A DNA stretch of 64,000 bases from Halogeometricum rufum. GTDB taxonomy: Archaea; Halobacteriota; Halobacteria; Halobacteriales; Haloferacaceae. The stretch lies in assembly GCF_900112175.1 (NCBI RefSeq), contig NZ_FOYT01000002.1:682001-746000 (forward strand), written 5' to 3'. The notes under the pieces were generated by a model. That model was not told the origin of the DNA, made no database searches, and worked only from the letters and a program-made list of their open reading frames with translations. The translations under genes and the position numbers were made by a program. Below, in pieces: positions 18,401 through 27,535 of the stretch (within the stretch, counting starts at the first letter, position 1; each line of letters begins with the position of its first letter).

Positions 18401-19171
18401 TCAGTCCGCCGACTCGCTCTCCTCGACCGCTTCGGTTCCCGGGTCGGGTCGCGCCGCCGCGGGCGCGGTCTGCCAGTCGATGTCGACGACGCCCTCGGGC
18501 GTGCCGCGGAGGCCGCGACGAGCGACCACCTCGAACGTCCGGTCGGCCGCCGCGGGCGTGAACAGGGAGGCGACGCAGAGGCCGGCGACGTCGGCGCGGG
18601 GGATGCTCCCGGAGACGGTGTCGCCGCCCTCGCCGACGACGACGTCACCCGTCGCGTCGGCGTTCGTCAGCCCGCCGGGACGGAGAATCGTGTAGGTGAC
18701 TCCCGACTCTCTGAGGTGCGCCTCCGCGCGCGCCTTCGCCGGGAGGACGCCGAGTCCGCGGAACAGGAGGCGGAGGCCGAGTTGCATCCCCGGGGCGGAG
18801 TCGCCGACGCCGAGCGAGGAGACGAGGACGAAGTGGTCGACGCCGGCCGCCGCGGCGGCGTCGACGAGGTTCTTCGTCCCCTCGCCGTCGGCGAAGTCCG
18901 ACGTGAGCGTGCCGATACCGGGCGAGGAACCGAGCGTACAGACGACGGCGTCGACGGCGTCGACGGCGCGGGCGGCGTCGTCGGGCGTCAGCACGTCGCC
19001 GACGACGACTTCGTCGGCACCGCGTTCGCGAAGCGACGACTCGCTGTCCGCGTCGCGCGTCATCGCGCGGACGACCACGTCGCCGTCGGCCGCCCGGAGG
19101 AGGTCCACGACGCGGCGGCCCGTCCCCCCCGTCGCGCCGGCGACCAGCACTCGCCCGCTCGTGATTGTCAT
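18401..19171 (-). CDS. Atypical SDR / NAD(P)-binding reductase
   Basis: A 256-residue Rossmann protein of the NmrA/SDR_a5 type: dinucleotide motif VLVAGATGGTGRRVV (8-22), acidic loop after strand 2, SSLGVGDSAPGM, then KARAEAHLRESGVTYTILRPGGLT, typical of NAD(P)H-binding domain 10 proteins. These often act in quinone or isoprenoid redox or complex assembly. A Met-rich upstream extension of the frame is not supported; ATG at 19171 places the glycine motif normally. Substrate unknown. Confidence 0.87.
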   Translation of the reverse strand: MTITSGRVLVAGATGGTGRRVVDLLRAADGDVVVRAMTRDADSESSLRERGADEVVVGDVLTPDDAARAVDAVDAVVCTLGSSPGIGTLTSDFADGEGTKNLVDAAAAAGVDHFVLVSSLGVGDSAPGMQLGLRLLFRGLGVLPAKARAEAHLRESGVTYTILRPGGLTNADATGDVVVGEGGDTVSGSIPRADVAGLCVASLFTPAAADRTFEVVARRGLRGTPEGVVDIDWQTAPAAARPDPGTEAVEESESAD

Positions 19172-19371
19172 GCGGTATCGTGGTGCCCGGACGTACATAA
19201 CGGTTCGTTCGGTGGACAAAATCTGCGGTCGCGAACGCAGTCGCGGGAGGGCGCCCACGGCATGCCGACAGGTGACAGACACCGTGCCGCGTGGACGCCG
19301 TCGCCCGCACCGTGGGAATAGGTGGCACGGGCCAAAAAACTCGTCGGGGGTGCGCGCGCCGCGAACGACCG

Positions 19372-22300
19372 CTACTCCGCGCCCCAGTCGGCCGTCCGCT
19401 TGGGACGTTCGGAGATGGCCAGCACGTCCAGCGACTCCTCCTTCGAGCCGACCGCTTCGAGGGCGGCCGAGGCGGAGGCGTGCGTGGAGAAGTACGTTAT
19501 CTCCTCTTCGACGCACAGTTCGAGGAGGTCACGGTTGCGCGACACCACGAGGTCGATCCGCCCCTCGCGGACGGCGGCGTCGCGTTCCTCGGTGTCCTCG
19601 AAGGACGCGATGTCGAAGTGCTCGGCGACGCCGTCGCGGAGGGCGGCGCCCGCCTCGGTGTCGGCGTCGGGGAACTCCTCTGCGGAGAGGTCGACGATGG
19701 CCGTGCCGCCCGCGGGAATCGGCTTGCCCGTGGCGTCCTGCGCCTTGTCGTAGGCCCTGCCGAACGACCGCGCGGTGCCCATCACCTCGCCCGTCGACTT
19801 CATCTCCGGGCCGAGGCGCGGGTCCGAACCCGGCAGGCGGTCGAACGGGAGGACCACCTCTTTCACCGAGGTGTGCTCGGGAATCTGCTCGGTTACGTCC
19901 AGCGATTCGAGCGTCTCGCCCGCCATCACCTTCGCGGCGAGTTTGGCGATGGGGACGCCCGTCGCCTTCGAGACGAACGGGACGGTGCGCGAGGAGCGCG
20001 GGTTCGCCTCCAGCACGTACACCTCGCCGTCTTTGACCGCCAACTGGACGTTCAGGAGACCCACCGTGTCGAGGGCGGTGGCGATGTCCTCGGTCACCTC
20101 GCGGACGCGGGCCATCGTCTCCTCGTCGAGGGCGCGCGGCGGAATCATGCAGGCGGAGTCGCCGGAGTGGACGCCGGCGCTCTCGACGTGTTCCATCACG
20201 CCGCCGATGAGGGCGCGGCGGCCGTCGCTGACGGCGTCCACGTCGAGTTCGACGGCGTCGTCGAGGAACTCGTCCACGAGGATGGGTTTGTCCGGCGAGA
20301 CGCGGACGGCCTCCTCGATGTACGTCTTCAGTTCCTCGTCGGAGTGGACCACGTCCATCGCGCGGCCGCCGAGGACGTACGACGGGCGGACCAGCACCGG
20401 GTAGCCGATGTCGCGGGCGAGTTCGAGCGCTTCCTCCTCGCTCCGGGCGGACCCGCCTTCGGGTTGCAGGATGCCGAGTTCGTCCATCAGGAGGTTGAAC
20501 CGGTCGCGGTCCTCCGCGAGGTCCATCGCGTCGACGGTCGTCCCGAGAACCTCGCAGTCGAGGCCGCGGCGCTGAATCTCCGATTCGAGGGGGTGGCCGA
20601 TGTTGACCGACGTCTGCCCGCCGAACTGGACCATCACGCCGTCGGCGTCGACGGCCTCGACCACGTCCGCGACCTCTTCGGCCGTGATGGGCTCGAAGAA
20701 CAGGCCGTCGGAGGTGTCGTAGTCCGTGGAGACGGTCTCGGGGTTGTTGTTGACCACGTGCGCGTCGATGCCCATCTCGCGCAGGGCGCGGACGGCGTGG
20801 ACCGAGCAGTAGTCGAACTCGACGCCTTGGCCGATGCGGATGGGACCGCCGCCGACCACGACGACGCTCTCCACGTCGCGGTCGACGCGGAGTTCGCCGG
20901 CGGCGGCGTCGCCCTCGTAGGGGCCGGAGAAGAACTCCGGCTTGCGCGAGGAGTAGTAGTACGGCGTCTGCGCGGCGAACTCGCCGGCGCAGGTGTCGAC
21001 CTGTTTGTACGTGCGGCCGGGTACCTGCGTCTCGACGGTTCCCACGTCGCTGCCCGTCGCGGCGGCTATCTCGGTGTTCGTGTGCCCCGCGGTGGCGGCG
21101 GCGGTGAAGTCGCCCTCCTGCGCGGCGGCGACGGAGTCGGTGACGCGCTTGAACCGCTCGACGTACCACTCCTTCATCTCGGTCATCTCGACCACGTCGT
21201 CGACCGAGTAACCGCGCTCGAACGCCTCGAAGATGGCGTACGGGCGGTCGGGCGTCGGCGTCTCCAGATAGTCGGCTTCGAGTTCGTCGTCGGACACCTC
21301 CGCCCAGTCGGCGGCAGGGTCGTACTCGGTCGAACGAAGCGCCTTCAGGAGCGACTCCTCGAACGTCCGGCCGATGGACATCGCCTCGCCGGTGGACTTC
21401 ATCGCCGTCGAGAGCTCGAAGTCCACCTCGTCGAACTTGTCTTTGGGCCACCGCGGAATCTTCGTCACCACGTAGTCGATTGCGGGCTCGAAGGCGGCGG
21501 TGGTCTCGCCGGTAATCTCGTTCTCTATCTCGTGGAGGCGCTTGCCGAGGGCCACCTTCGCCGTCACGCGGGCGATGGGGTACCCCGTCGCCTTCGACGC
21601 GAGGGCGGACGAACGGGAGACGCGGGGGTTCACCTCGACGACGCGGTACTCGCCGCCGGGGGTGCCGTCGTCGTGCCACGCGAACTGGATGTTACAGCCG
21701 CCCTGGATGCCGAGTTCGCGGATGACTTCCAACGCCGCGTCGCGCATCTCCTGGTGCCCCTCGTCCGGAATCACCTGCGACGGCGTGACGACCATCGACT
21801 CGCCGGTGTGGATACCCATCGGGTCGATGTTCTCCATGTTGCAGATGATGATGCAGGAGTCGTCGGCGTCGCGCATCACCTCGTACTCCAGTTCGACCCA
21901 CCCCGAGATGGACTCGGTGATGAGCACCTCGCTGTTGCGCGAGAGGCGGAGGCCCTTGCGGACGCGTTCGACGAGTTCGTCCATCTCGTGGACGACGCCC
22001 GACCCCGACCCGCCGAGCGTGTACGTCGTCCGGGCGATGACGGGGAGGCCGCCCACCGCGTCGACGGCCGCCTCGACGCGTTCTTCGAGGTCCGCTTCCG
22101 TGACGTTGGCCACCTTCTCGTCCTCCTCCAGCGAGATGGTGGTCGACGCCGGCACCGGTTGGCCGATGTTCTCCATCCGCTTGCGGAACAGGTCGCGGTC
22201 CTCCGTCGCGTAGATTGTGTCCAGCGGCGTCCCCATGATGTCCACGTCGAACTCCTCTAAGATGCCCTGCTCTGCGAGTTCGGCCGTGACGTTCAGTCCC

Positions 22301-22608
22301 GTCTGCCCCCCGAGTCCGGCGATGACGCCGTCGGGCTCCTCCTTCCGAATCACCTCGGAGATGGCCTCGGGCGTGATGGGTTCGATGTAGACCTTGTCGG
22401 CCATCTCGGGGTCGGTCATGATGGTCGCCGGGTTCGAGTTGACGAGGACGACTCGTGCCCCCTCCTCCTGGAGCGCTCGACACGCCTGCGCGCCGGAGTA
22501 GTCGAACTCGGCCGCCTGTCCGATCTGTATCGGCCCGCTTCCGATGAGTAGAATTGTCCTGTTCTCGCTCCCGGTCGGAGAGCCAGTCGAGGTGTCCTCG
22601 TCGGTCAT
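19372..22608 (-). CDS. carB: Carbamoyl-phosphate synthase large subunit
   Basis: A 1078-residue enzyme producing carbamoyl phosphate from glutamine-derived ammonia, bicarbonate and two ATP, for arginine and pyrimidine synthesis. Two homologous halves are clear: GSGPIQIGQAAEFDYSG at the start of the first and GGGPIRIGQGVEFDYCSVH at the start of the second, each with an ATP-grasp. The C-terminal MGS-like regulatory domain begins near residue 940. The small subunit carA is not in the window. Leaderless-looking promoter and an inverted repeat lie upstream (22633-22686). Confidence 0.97.
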   Translation of the reverse strand: MTDEDTSTGSPTGSENRTILLIGSGPIQIGQAAEFDYSGAQACRALQEEGARVVLVNSNPATIMTDPEMADKVYIEPITPEAISEVIRKEEPDGVIAGLGGQTGLNVTAELAEQGILEEFDVDIMGTPLDTIYATEDRDLFRKRMENIGQPVPASTTISLEEDEKVANVTEADLEERVEAAVDAVGGLPVIARTTYTLGGSGSGVVHEMDELVERVRKGLRLSRNSEVLITESISGWVELEYEVMRDADDSCIIICNMENIDPMGIHTGESMVVTPSQVIPDEGHQEMRDAALEVIRELGIQGGCNIQFAWHDDGTPGGEYRVVEVNPRVSRSSALASKATGYPIARVTAKVALGKRLHEIENEITGETTAAFEPAIDYVVTKIPRWPKDKFDEVDFELSTAMKSTGEAMSIGRTFEESLLKALRSTEYDPAADWAEVSDDELEADYLETPTPDRPYAIFEAFERGYSVDDVVEMTEMKEWYVERFKRVTDSVAAAQEGDFTAAATAGHTNTEIAAATGSDVGTVETQVPGRTYKQVDTCAGEFAAQTPYYYSSRKPEFFSGPYEGDAAAGELRVDRDVESVVVVGGGPIRIGQGVEFDYCSVHAVRALREMGIDAHVVNNNPETVSTDYDTSDGLFFEPITAEEVADVVEAVDADGVMVQFGGQTSVNIGHPLESEIQRRGLDCEVLGTTVDAMDLAEDRDRFNLLMDELGILQPEGGSARSEEEALELARDIGYPVLVRPSYVLGGRAMDVVHSDEELKTYIEEAVRVSPDKPILVDEFLDDAVELDVDAVSDGRRALIGGVMEHVESAGVHSGDSACMIPPRALDEETMARVREVTEDIATALDTVGLLNVQLAVKDGEVYVLEANPRSSRTVPFVSKATGVPIAKLAAKVMAGETLESLDVTEQIPEHTSVKEVVLPFDRLPGSDPRLGPEMKSTGEVMGTARSFGRAYDKAQDATGKPIPAGGTAIVDLSAEEFPDADTEAGAALRDGVAEHFDIASFEDTEERDAAVREGRIDLVVSRNRDLLELCVEEEITYFSTHASASAALEAVGSKEESLDVLAISERPKRTADWGAE

Positions 22609-22632
22609 CGTGGTGTAGAAATCGGCACATCG

Positions 22633-22686
22633 TAATAAGCCCGGCGAATTTCTACGAGATACGAAATCGAGTTTCGAATTTCGTAG
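22633..22686 (-). promoter_or_regulatory. carB promoter with flanking inverted repeat
   Basis: On the minus strand GCTTATTA (22633-22640) lies 25-32 bp before the carB ATG, fitting a TATA box for a leaderless message. Directly upstream, CTACGAGATACGAAA (22652-22666) and TTTCGAATTTCGTAG (22672-22686) form an imperfect 15-bp inverted repeat (2 mismatches) around a 5-bp centre. Its place beside BRE/TATA suggests a regulator binding site. Confidence 0.5.
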
Positions 22687-22876
22687 TGGCGGTCGGGAGT
22701 CGGCGAATCAGCGCGCTCGCGGCGTCAGCGGCGTCGCTCGACGGCGTGCGAGAGGACGACACCCGGACGGGCGTCGGGGTGACGAGGCGGGAGGCAGGAC
22801 GGGACGAGATGGGACGGGGCAGACCGAGACGGGGCGAACGGAACGGACGAAGAGAGAACGGATAACGGAACGTGCG

Positions 22877-23410
22877 CTACGCGTACACGTCGTCTTCGGA
22901 GAGGTCGCGCTCCGCTCGGTACTGTTCGACGAACTCGCTCACGTCGAAGTCGAGCATCTTCGTCTCGAAGTCGGAGACGGCCGAGTCGTCCTCGGCGTGG
23001 GAGACGGCGTGTTCCATCAGTTCGACGACGAGTTCGACGATTATCTCGTGGAGGCGGCGGGAGTCGAAGTCGGTCACCCAGACGATGCCCGCGCCGACGT
23101 CGCCGTCGTCGCTCACGTCCGCCGAGACGACCGCTCGGGGGAACTCCTCGAGGACGATACCCATCAGGTGCGGGGTGCCGAACTCCGGCATGTCCTCGCT
23201 CGTCGTCTCGATGGCCTCGCGGAGGACGTCGACGAGGAACTCCGGCAGGAAGCGGTCCGGCGGGTGCACGTCCATCACCACCGCGTGCGTGTCGCCGCAC
23301 GGACAGTCGAACTCGCGGAGACCGAGGTCGAGGCTCCGAACGCGCTTCGTCTCCCCGCACGGGAGGTCGAGTTCCTCGCCACGGTCGCCCGGGACGCGCG
23401 GTTGTGCCAT
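22877..23410 (-). CDS. DUF5815-type haloarchaeal protein
   Basis: A 177-residue acidic protein. Near the N-terminus it has LPCGET and FDCPCGDTHAVVMDVHPPD, a pair of Cys-Gly knuckles that could hold a metal. The rest is helical and strand-rich (FLVDVLREAIETTSEDMPEFG, VELMEHAVSHAEDD). I recognise it as a conserved haloarchaeal family (DUF5815, from memory) without known function. Located upstream of carB on the same strand, but with its own 268 bp gap. Confidence 0.7.
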   Translation of the reverse strand: MAQPRVPGDRGEELDLPCGETKRVRSLDLGLREFDCPCGDTHAVVMDVHPPDRFLPEFLVDVLREAIETTSEDMPEFGTPHLMGIVLEEFPRAVVSADVSDDGDVGAGIVWVTDFDSRRLHEIIVELVVELMEHAVSHAEDDSAVSDFETKMLDFDVSEFVEQYRAERDLSEDDVYA

Positions 23411-23536
23411 GGGGGGTCGTTGTCGTCGCGGTGGGTTAAACGTCGCGTTCTCCGGAGGGGAGAGACGGGCGCTGGGCGACGGCAGGGGCGCGGTGCGCGC
23501 GGAAGGATGCGGGGTCGGGCCGTCGTCCGGGCCGGA

Positions 23537-23788
23537 TTAGCTCCGCGAGGTGGTCCACAGCAGTGGACCGACGACGAGGAGGGCGATGCCGAGGAAGAGG
23601 TAGTGCGTGGGGACGAGTGACTGGGGCGTCAGGATGAAGATGACGCCGAACGCCATCGTGTTGAGGGCGAGGATTTTCGCCGATTTCAGCGGTAGTGCGC
23701 CGAGCGTCGCCAAGACGAAGACGAGCAACAGCGCCTGCCCAACGTTGTAGTTGAGCAGAAAGCTGTCGATGAGTTGTAGGGGGAGCAT
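23537..23788 (-). CDS. Small membrane protein, function unknown
   Basis: An 83-residue protein almost entirely hydrophobic, with three predicted membrane segments (about residues 16-33, 39-55 and 64-79). Short loops and a C-terminal TTSRS tail. No motif identifies a function; genes of this type are widespread in haloarchaea. Confidence 0.65.
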   Translation of the reverse strand: MLPLQLIDSFLLNYNVGQALLLVFVLATLGALPLKSAKILALNTMAFGVIFILTPQSLVPTHYLFLGIALLVVGPLLWTTSRS

Positions 23789-23863
23789 CCTTACCGCGAG
23801 TTTCGGCGCGAATCGAGTATTAAAGTTCCGTTCTCCTCGGCAGACTGAGCGACGGGTCGCCCG

Positions 23864-24118
23864 TCACCGACCCTGCGGCCCGGTGATGTCCATCGGGCGA
23901 ATCCAGCCGTACCAGACGATGAACACCATCCCGCCGTAGCCGAGGATGAAGACGAGGCGGCCGACGCCGTTGTAGCCGAGTTCGCCCAGGAACCGCCGTA
24001 CGAGCCCGGTGCCGGCGATTCCGACGAACAGGACGACCAGCAGGAGCAGTTTGTCGCGGGTGAGCGCGAACATGCTCGACTCCCCGTCGCTCTCGACTGT
24101 CGTCTCGTCGTGGCCCAT
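23864..24118 (-). CDS. Small membrane protein, function unknown
   Basis: An 84-residue protein with a polar N-terminus (MGHDETTVESDGESS) and two membrane segments (about residues 22-41 and 54-72) joined by RRFLGELGYNGVG. The ATG at 24118 removes a long non-conserved upstream open frame that overlaps the divergent acetyltransferase gene. Possibly co-transcribed with the next small membrane gene, 75 bp downstream. Confidence 0.65.
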   Translation of the reverse strand: MGHDETTVESDGESSMFALTRDKLLLLVVLFVGIAGTGLVRRFLGELGYNGVGRLVFILGYGGMVFIVWYGWIRPMDITGPQGR

Positions 24119-24217
24119 ACTCACCGTCGGAACTACACGACCCTGAATCGCTCGGTTCGTGACCGACCGTCGCACGGTTGCACAACCACTTATACGCCGG
24201 CCGGCGACGAGGGGGAT

Positions 24218-25429
24218 ATGCAGCTCCGAACGCTCCCCGAGGACCACCGCGACGCCTGGCGCGCGATGGTGAACTACGCCTTCCGACCGGCGCAGGGGCC
24301 GGACTGGGAGGACCGAGACCGACCGTGGCCCGACCTGTTCACCGCGTTCGGCCTCTACGACGTTCCGCCGGACGGAGAGGCGGACGCGGAGGACCTCCGG
24401 ACCGTCTGCGGGAGCTACGACTTCACCGCGAAGATTCGCGGCGACTGGCACCGCGCGGGCGGCGTCTCGGCCGTCGCCTCGCCGCCCGAACGCCGTCGGC
24501 AGGGGACCGTCGGCCGGATGCTCGACGCCCTCCTCGAACGCTACCGCGAGGCGGGGACGGCGTTCTCGGTGCTCTGGCCGTTCGAGTACGCGTTCTACCG
24601 TCGGCTCGGCTGGGCCACCTGCAACGACTACGCGGAGGCGACGATACCGCCCGAGCAACTCGCCGCCGTCGCCCCCGACCCGGCGGGGTCGTTCCGACAG
24701 TTGGACGCAGAGACCGACCTGACGGCCATCCGAACGGTCCACGAGGCGTGGGCGACCGAGTCGCTGGCGGTTCGCCGAACAGACGGCTGGTGGCGCGAGC
24801 GCGCGTTCCGCGGGTGGGAGAAAGACCCCTACGTCTACGGCTGGTTCGACGACGGAGGGACGCTCCGCGGCTACCTCGTCTACACGTTCGACGACGACGG
24901 CGACGACGGCCGCGACATGCGCGTCTGGGAGTGCGCGTCCGCCGACGACGCGGCGCGCGCGCACCTGCTCCGGTTCTGCCGTGACCACGACTCGCAGGTG
25001 GAGACGGTGACGTTCACGTCGCTGCCGGCGTGGGCCCGACCCATCGACGAGTTGGCCGACCCGCGCGCGGCGACGCTCGAAGTGAAGCCGGGGCCGATGG
25101 TTCGCCTCGTGGACGTGGCGGACGCGCTCTCGGCGCTGTCGTACGACGCACGCGAGTCCGTCGTCCTCGCCGTCTCGGACGACCGGTGCGCGTGGAACGA
25201 CGACACGTTCGAACTCCGCGTGGACGCCGCGGGCGCGCACGTGACCCGCGTCGAGGCGACGCCGGACGCGGAACTCGACGTCGGCGCGCTCTCGCAGTTG
25301 GCCGTCGGGGCGCGCACGCCCGCCGAACTCGAACGCGTCGGGGACCTGACGGTCGCCGATTCCCCGGTCCGGGAGACGCTCGCGGCGTTGTTCCCGCGCG
25401 AACGGACGTTCCTCCGGGAAGGGTTCTGA
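24218..25429 (+). CDS. Eis-like GNAT acetyltransferase
   Basis: A 403-residue protein resembling the Eis family (enhanced intracellular survival): an N-terminal GNAT domain with the acetyl-CoA loop PPERRRQGTVGRMLDALL (near residues 87-104) and SVLWPFEYAFYRRLGW, a second GNAT-like fold, and a C-terminal SCP2-like part. It ends in Phe (FLREGF), as in Eis proteins where the terminal carboxylate is catalytic. The substrate is probably an amine but unknown. The next gene starts 3 bp after its stop, suggesting one operon. Confidence 0.85.
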   Translation: MQLRTLPEDHRDAWRAMVNYAFRPAQGPDWEDRDRPWPDLFTAFGLYDVPPDGEADAEDLRTVCGSYDFTAKIRGDWHRAGGVSAVASPPERRRQGTVGRMLDALLERYREAGTAFSVLWPFEYAFYRRLGWATCNDYAEATIPPEQLAAVAPDPAGSFRQLDAETDLTAIRTVHEAWATESLAVRRTDGWWRERAFRGWEKDPYVYGWFDDGGTLRGYLVYTFDDDGDDGRDMRVWECASADDAARAHLLRFCRDHDSQVETVTFTSLPAWARPIDELADPRAATLEVKPGPMVRLVDVADALSALSYDARESVVLAVSDDRCAWNDDTFELRVDAAGAHVTRVEATPDAELDVGALSQLAVGARTPAELERVGDLTVADSPVRETLAALFPRERTFLREGF

Positions 25430-25432
25430 CAC

Positions 25433-26464
25433 GTGGCGAGCGCGTTCACGCTGACGTTGCTCTTAGGCGGTGCCATCCTCGGCGCGGGACTCGCCTTCCG
25501 CGGCGGCGAGTTGCTGGTGGAAGCGGCGGACAGCCTCGGCGCGTACTACGGCCTCCCACCGGTGGTGCAGGGCGCCGTCGTCGCCGCCGTGGGGTCGAGT
25601 TTTCCCGAACTGGCGAGCACGGTCATCGCTTCCGTGCGGTACGGCGCGTTCGAAATCGGCGTCGGTGCCGTCGTCGGGTCGGCCGTGTTCAACATCCTCG
25701 TCATCCCCGCCGTCTCCGCACTCGCCGGGGGCGGGTCGCTGGCGTCGAACCGCGACCTCGTGTTCAAGGAGGCGCAGTTCTACCTGCTGTCCGTCGCCGT
25801 CGTCTTCCTCGCGTTCACGCTCGCCGTCGTCTACGACCCGCGCGGGGGCGACTCCCTCACGGGGACCATCACGCCGGGCGTCGCCGTCTTCCCGGTGTTG
25901 CTGTACGGGCTCTACATCTTCATCCAGTACCACGACACGATGGACAACCGCCTCGCCTCGCCGTTCGGCGTGGACCCCGACGCGGTGAACGTCGAACGCG
26001 AGTGGGCCCGACTGATGCTCTCGCTCGTGGTCATCGTCGCCTCGGCGGAGTTGCTCGTCCGCGCCGCGGTGGGCTTCGGCGACGCCTTCGGCACCTCGGC
26101 GTTCCTCTGGGGTCTCACCGTCGTCGCCGCCGGGACGAGCCTCCCCGACACGTTCGTCAGCGTCGTCGCCGCGCGGCGGGGCAACGCCGACGTGAGCCTC
26201 GCGAACGTCCTCGGGAGCAACATCTTCGCGCTCCTCGTCGTCCTCCCGGTGGGCGTCCTCGCGGCGGGGCAGGCCGTCGTCTCGCTCCGCACCGTCGTCC
26301 CGATGATGGGCTTTCTCGTCGCCGCCTCCGTCGTCTTCTTCGCCGTCCTCCGCACGGAGATGCGCCTCACCCGCCGGGAGGCGTACCTGCTCGTCGCCGT
26401 CTACATCGGGTTCCTCGCGTGGTTGGTCGCCGAGAGCCTCGGCATCACGTCGTACGTCGGCTGA
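25433..26464 (+). CDS. Sodium/calcium exchanger family antiporter (CaCA)
   Basis: A 343-residue membrane protein with two repeats of the Na_Ca_ex domain. The alpha-repeat signatures are visible: VVAAVGSSFPELASTVIAS with GSAVFNILVIP in the first half, and VVAAGTSLPDTFVSVVAA with LGSNIFALLVVLP in the second. About ten membrane segments, with a hydrophilic loop near residue 170-185. Begins with GTG at 25433, 3 bp after the acetyltransferase stop, so translation is probably coupled. It likely exports Ca2+ in exchange for Na+ or H+. Confidence 0.92.
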   Translation: MASAFTLTLLLGGAILGAGLAFRGGELLVEAADSLGAYYGLPPVVQGAVVAAVGSSFPELASTVIASVRYGAFEIGVGAVVGSAVFNILVIPAVSALAGGGSLASNRDLVFKEAQFYLLSVAVVFLAFTLAVVYDPRGGDSLTGTITPGVAVFPVLLYGLYIFIQYHDTMDNRLASPFGVDPDAVNVEREWARLMLSLVVIVASAELLVRAAVGFGDAFGTSAFLWGLTVVAAGTSLPDTFVSVVAARRGNADVSLANVLGSNIFALLVVLPVGVLAAGQAVVSLRTVVPMMGFLVAASVVFFAVLRTEMRLTRREAYLLVAVYIGFLAWLVAESLGITSYVG

Positions 26465-26473
26465 CGGGCGGCG

Positions 26474-27442
26474 TCACCGCGGCGGGTCGCCGACGCCGTC
26501 GTCGTCCGGTGCGTCGTCCGGTGTGTCGTCCGGTGTGTCGTCCGGTGTATCGTGGCCGAACTCGTCGCGTTCGCCCCGCGAGTCGCCGCCGGCGTCGCCG
26601 GGGGTGTCGACGCCCCGGTGGTCGTCCCACTCGCGGAGCGTCGGCGACCGGTCGTCGACGTCGGCGACGAACCGCATCGACGCCGTCGTGGCCGCGAGTC
26701 CGACGCGGCCGCCGACGGGGATACCGAGCAGGAGTCCGACGACGCCGAGGTTGACGACGAACAGCGACATCGGCACGGAGACGAGGAGCGCGGAGAGGAG
26801 GTAGCCGACGGCGTACGACGCGTACGGGCCGCCCGAGAGCGCGAGGTCGTAGCTGGACCGAAGCGCGTCCGCGATGCCGGTCTCGCGGAGGACGACGAGG
26901 AACGGCGCGGCGTAGAACAGGTAGCCGAACACCGCGTACAGGACGAACAGCACCAAGACGACGGGGAGGAAGGCGGAAGACCCGTCGACGGTGCCGAACC
27001 CGCCGGTCACGAGGACGACGCCGGCGGTGACGAGCGACGGAACGCCCGTCCAGACGGCCATCGGAGCGAGGTGCGCGCGGGCGTCGCCGACGAAGTCGTA
27101 CTCGGCCGCGCCGGCGTCGAGGAGTCGGCGGAGGCTCCCGAGGTAGCCGCCGAGGAGGAACGCCGACGTGACGAAGGCGGCGGCGACGACGCCCAGCGAC
27201 GCCGCGAGGCCGACGTAGGCGTCCGATTGCGGGGTGTTGACGAACTGCCAGACCCCCGACGACGGGGAGGGAAAACTGACCAGCGTCACCCCGATGTGGA
27301 AGCCGTCGAGACCGAGGACGCCGAGTATCTTGTCGACGGAGAACAGCGAGAGGACGACGGGGACGAACGCCAGCCACAGGGCGTCGCCGGAGCGTCGCCA
27401 CCCGTCGGCGATGCGGTCGGTGAACGGAACGGAGGGCGTCAC
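26474..27442 (-). CDS. Multi-pass membrane protein with acidic repeat tail
   Basis: A 322-residue protein (GTG at 27442) with roughly six hydrophobic segments between residues 15 and 255 and a conserved-looking FLVVLRETGIADALRSSYDLA amphipathic helix, as in haloarchaeal DUF4013-like membrane proteins. From about residue 270 it becomes a soluble Asp-rich tail containing TPDD repeats encoded by a 12-bp DNA repeat. Convergent with the antiporter gene, 9 bp apart. Function unknown. Confidence 0.7.
   Translation of the reverse strand: MTPSVPFTDRIADGWRRSGDALWLAFVPVVLSLFSVDKILGVLGLDGFHIGVTLVSFPSPSSGVWQFVNTPQSDAYVGLAASLGVVAAAFVTSAFLLGGYLGSLRRLLDAGAAEYDFVGDARAHLAPMAVWTGVPSLVTAGVVLVTGGFGTVDGSSAFLPVVLVLFVLYAVFGYLFYAAPFLVVLRETGIADALRSSYDLALSGGPYASYAVGYLLSALLVSVPMSLFVVNLGVVGLLLGIPVGGRVGLAATTASMRFVADVDDRSPTLREWDDHRGVDTPGDAGGDSRGERDEFGHDTPDDTPDDTPDDAPDDDGVGDPPR
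26504..26551. repeat. 12-bp tandem repeat encoding TPDD units
   Basis: Four consecutive 12-bp units with consensus GTCCGGTGYGTC (26504-26515, 26516-26527, 26528-26539, 26540-26551; the last has one change) in the 3' end of the membrane-protein gene. They preserve frame and encode D-(A/T)-P-D style repeats. Confidence 0.85.
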
Positions 27443-27535
27443 GTTCGAACCGTCGCGGCGCGAGAAATATAGGTTTCGTGTCGTTTGTGGGCGAGGGAAC
27501 CGCCGCTCGCCCGGTCCTGCGTTCGTCTACCGCGC

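Noticed and set aside
19291-22260. 989-codon open frame on the plus strand opposite carB
   Set aside because: carB on the other strand has unmistakable catalytic motifs; long antisense frames are expected in very GC-rich DNA with G/C third positions.
26504-26551. 12-bp repeats as a CRISPR array
   Set aside because: Units are contiguous, lack spacers and are coding.
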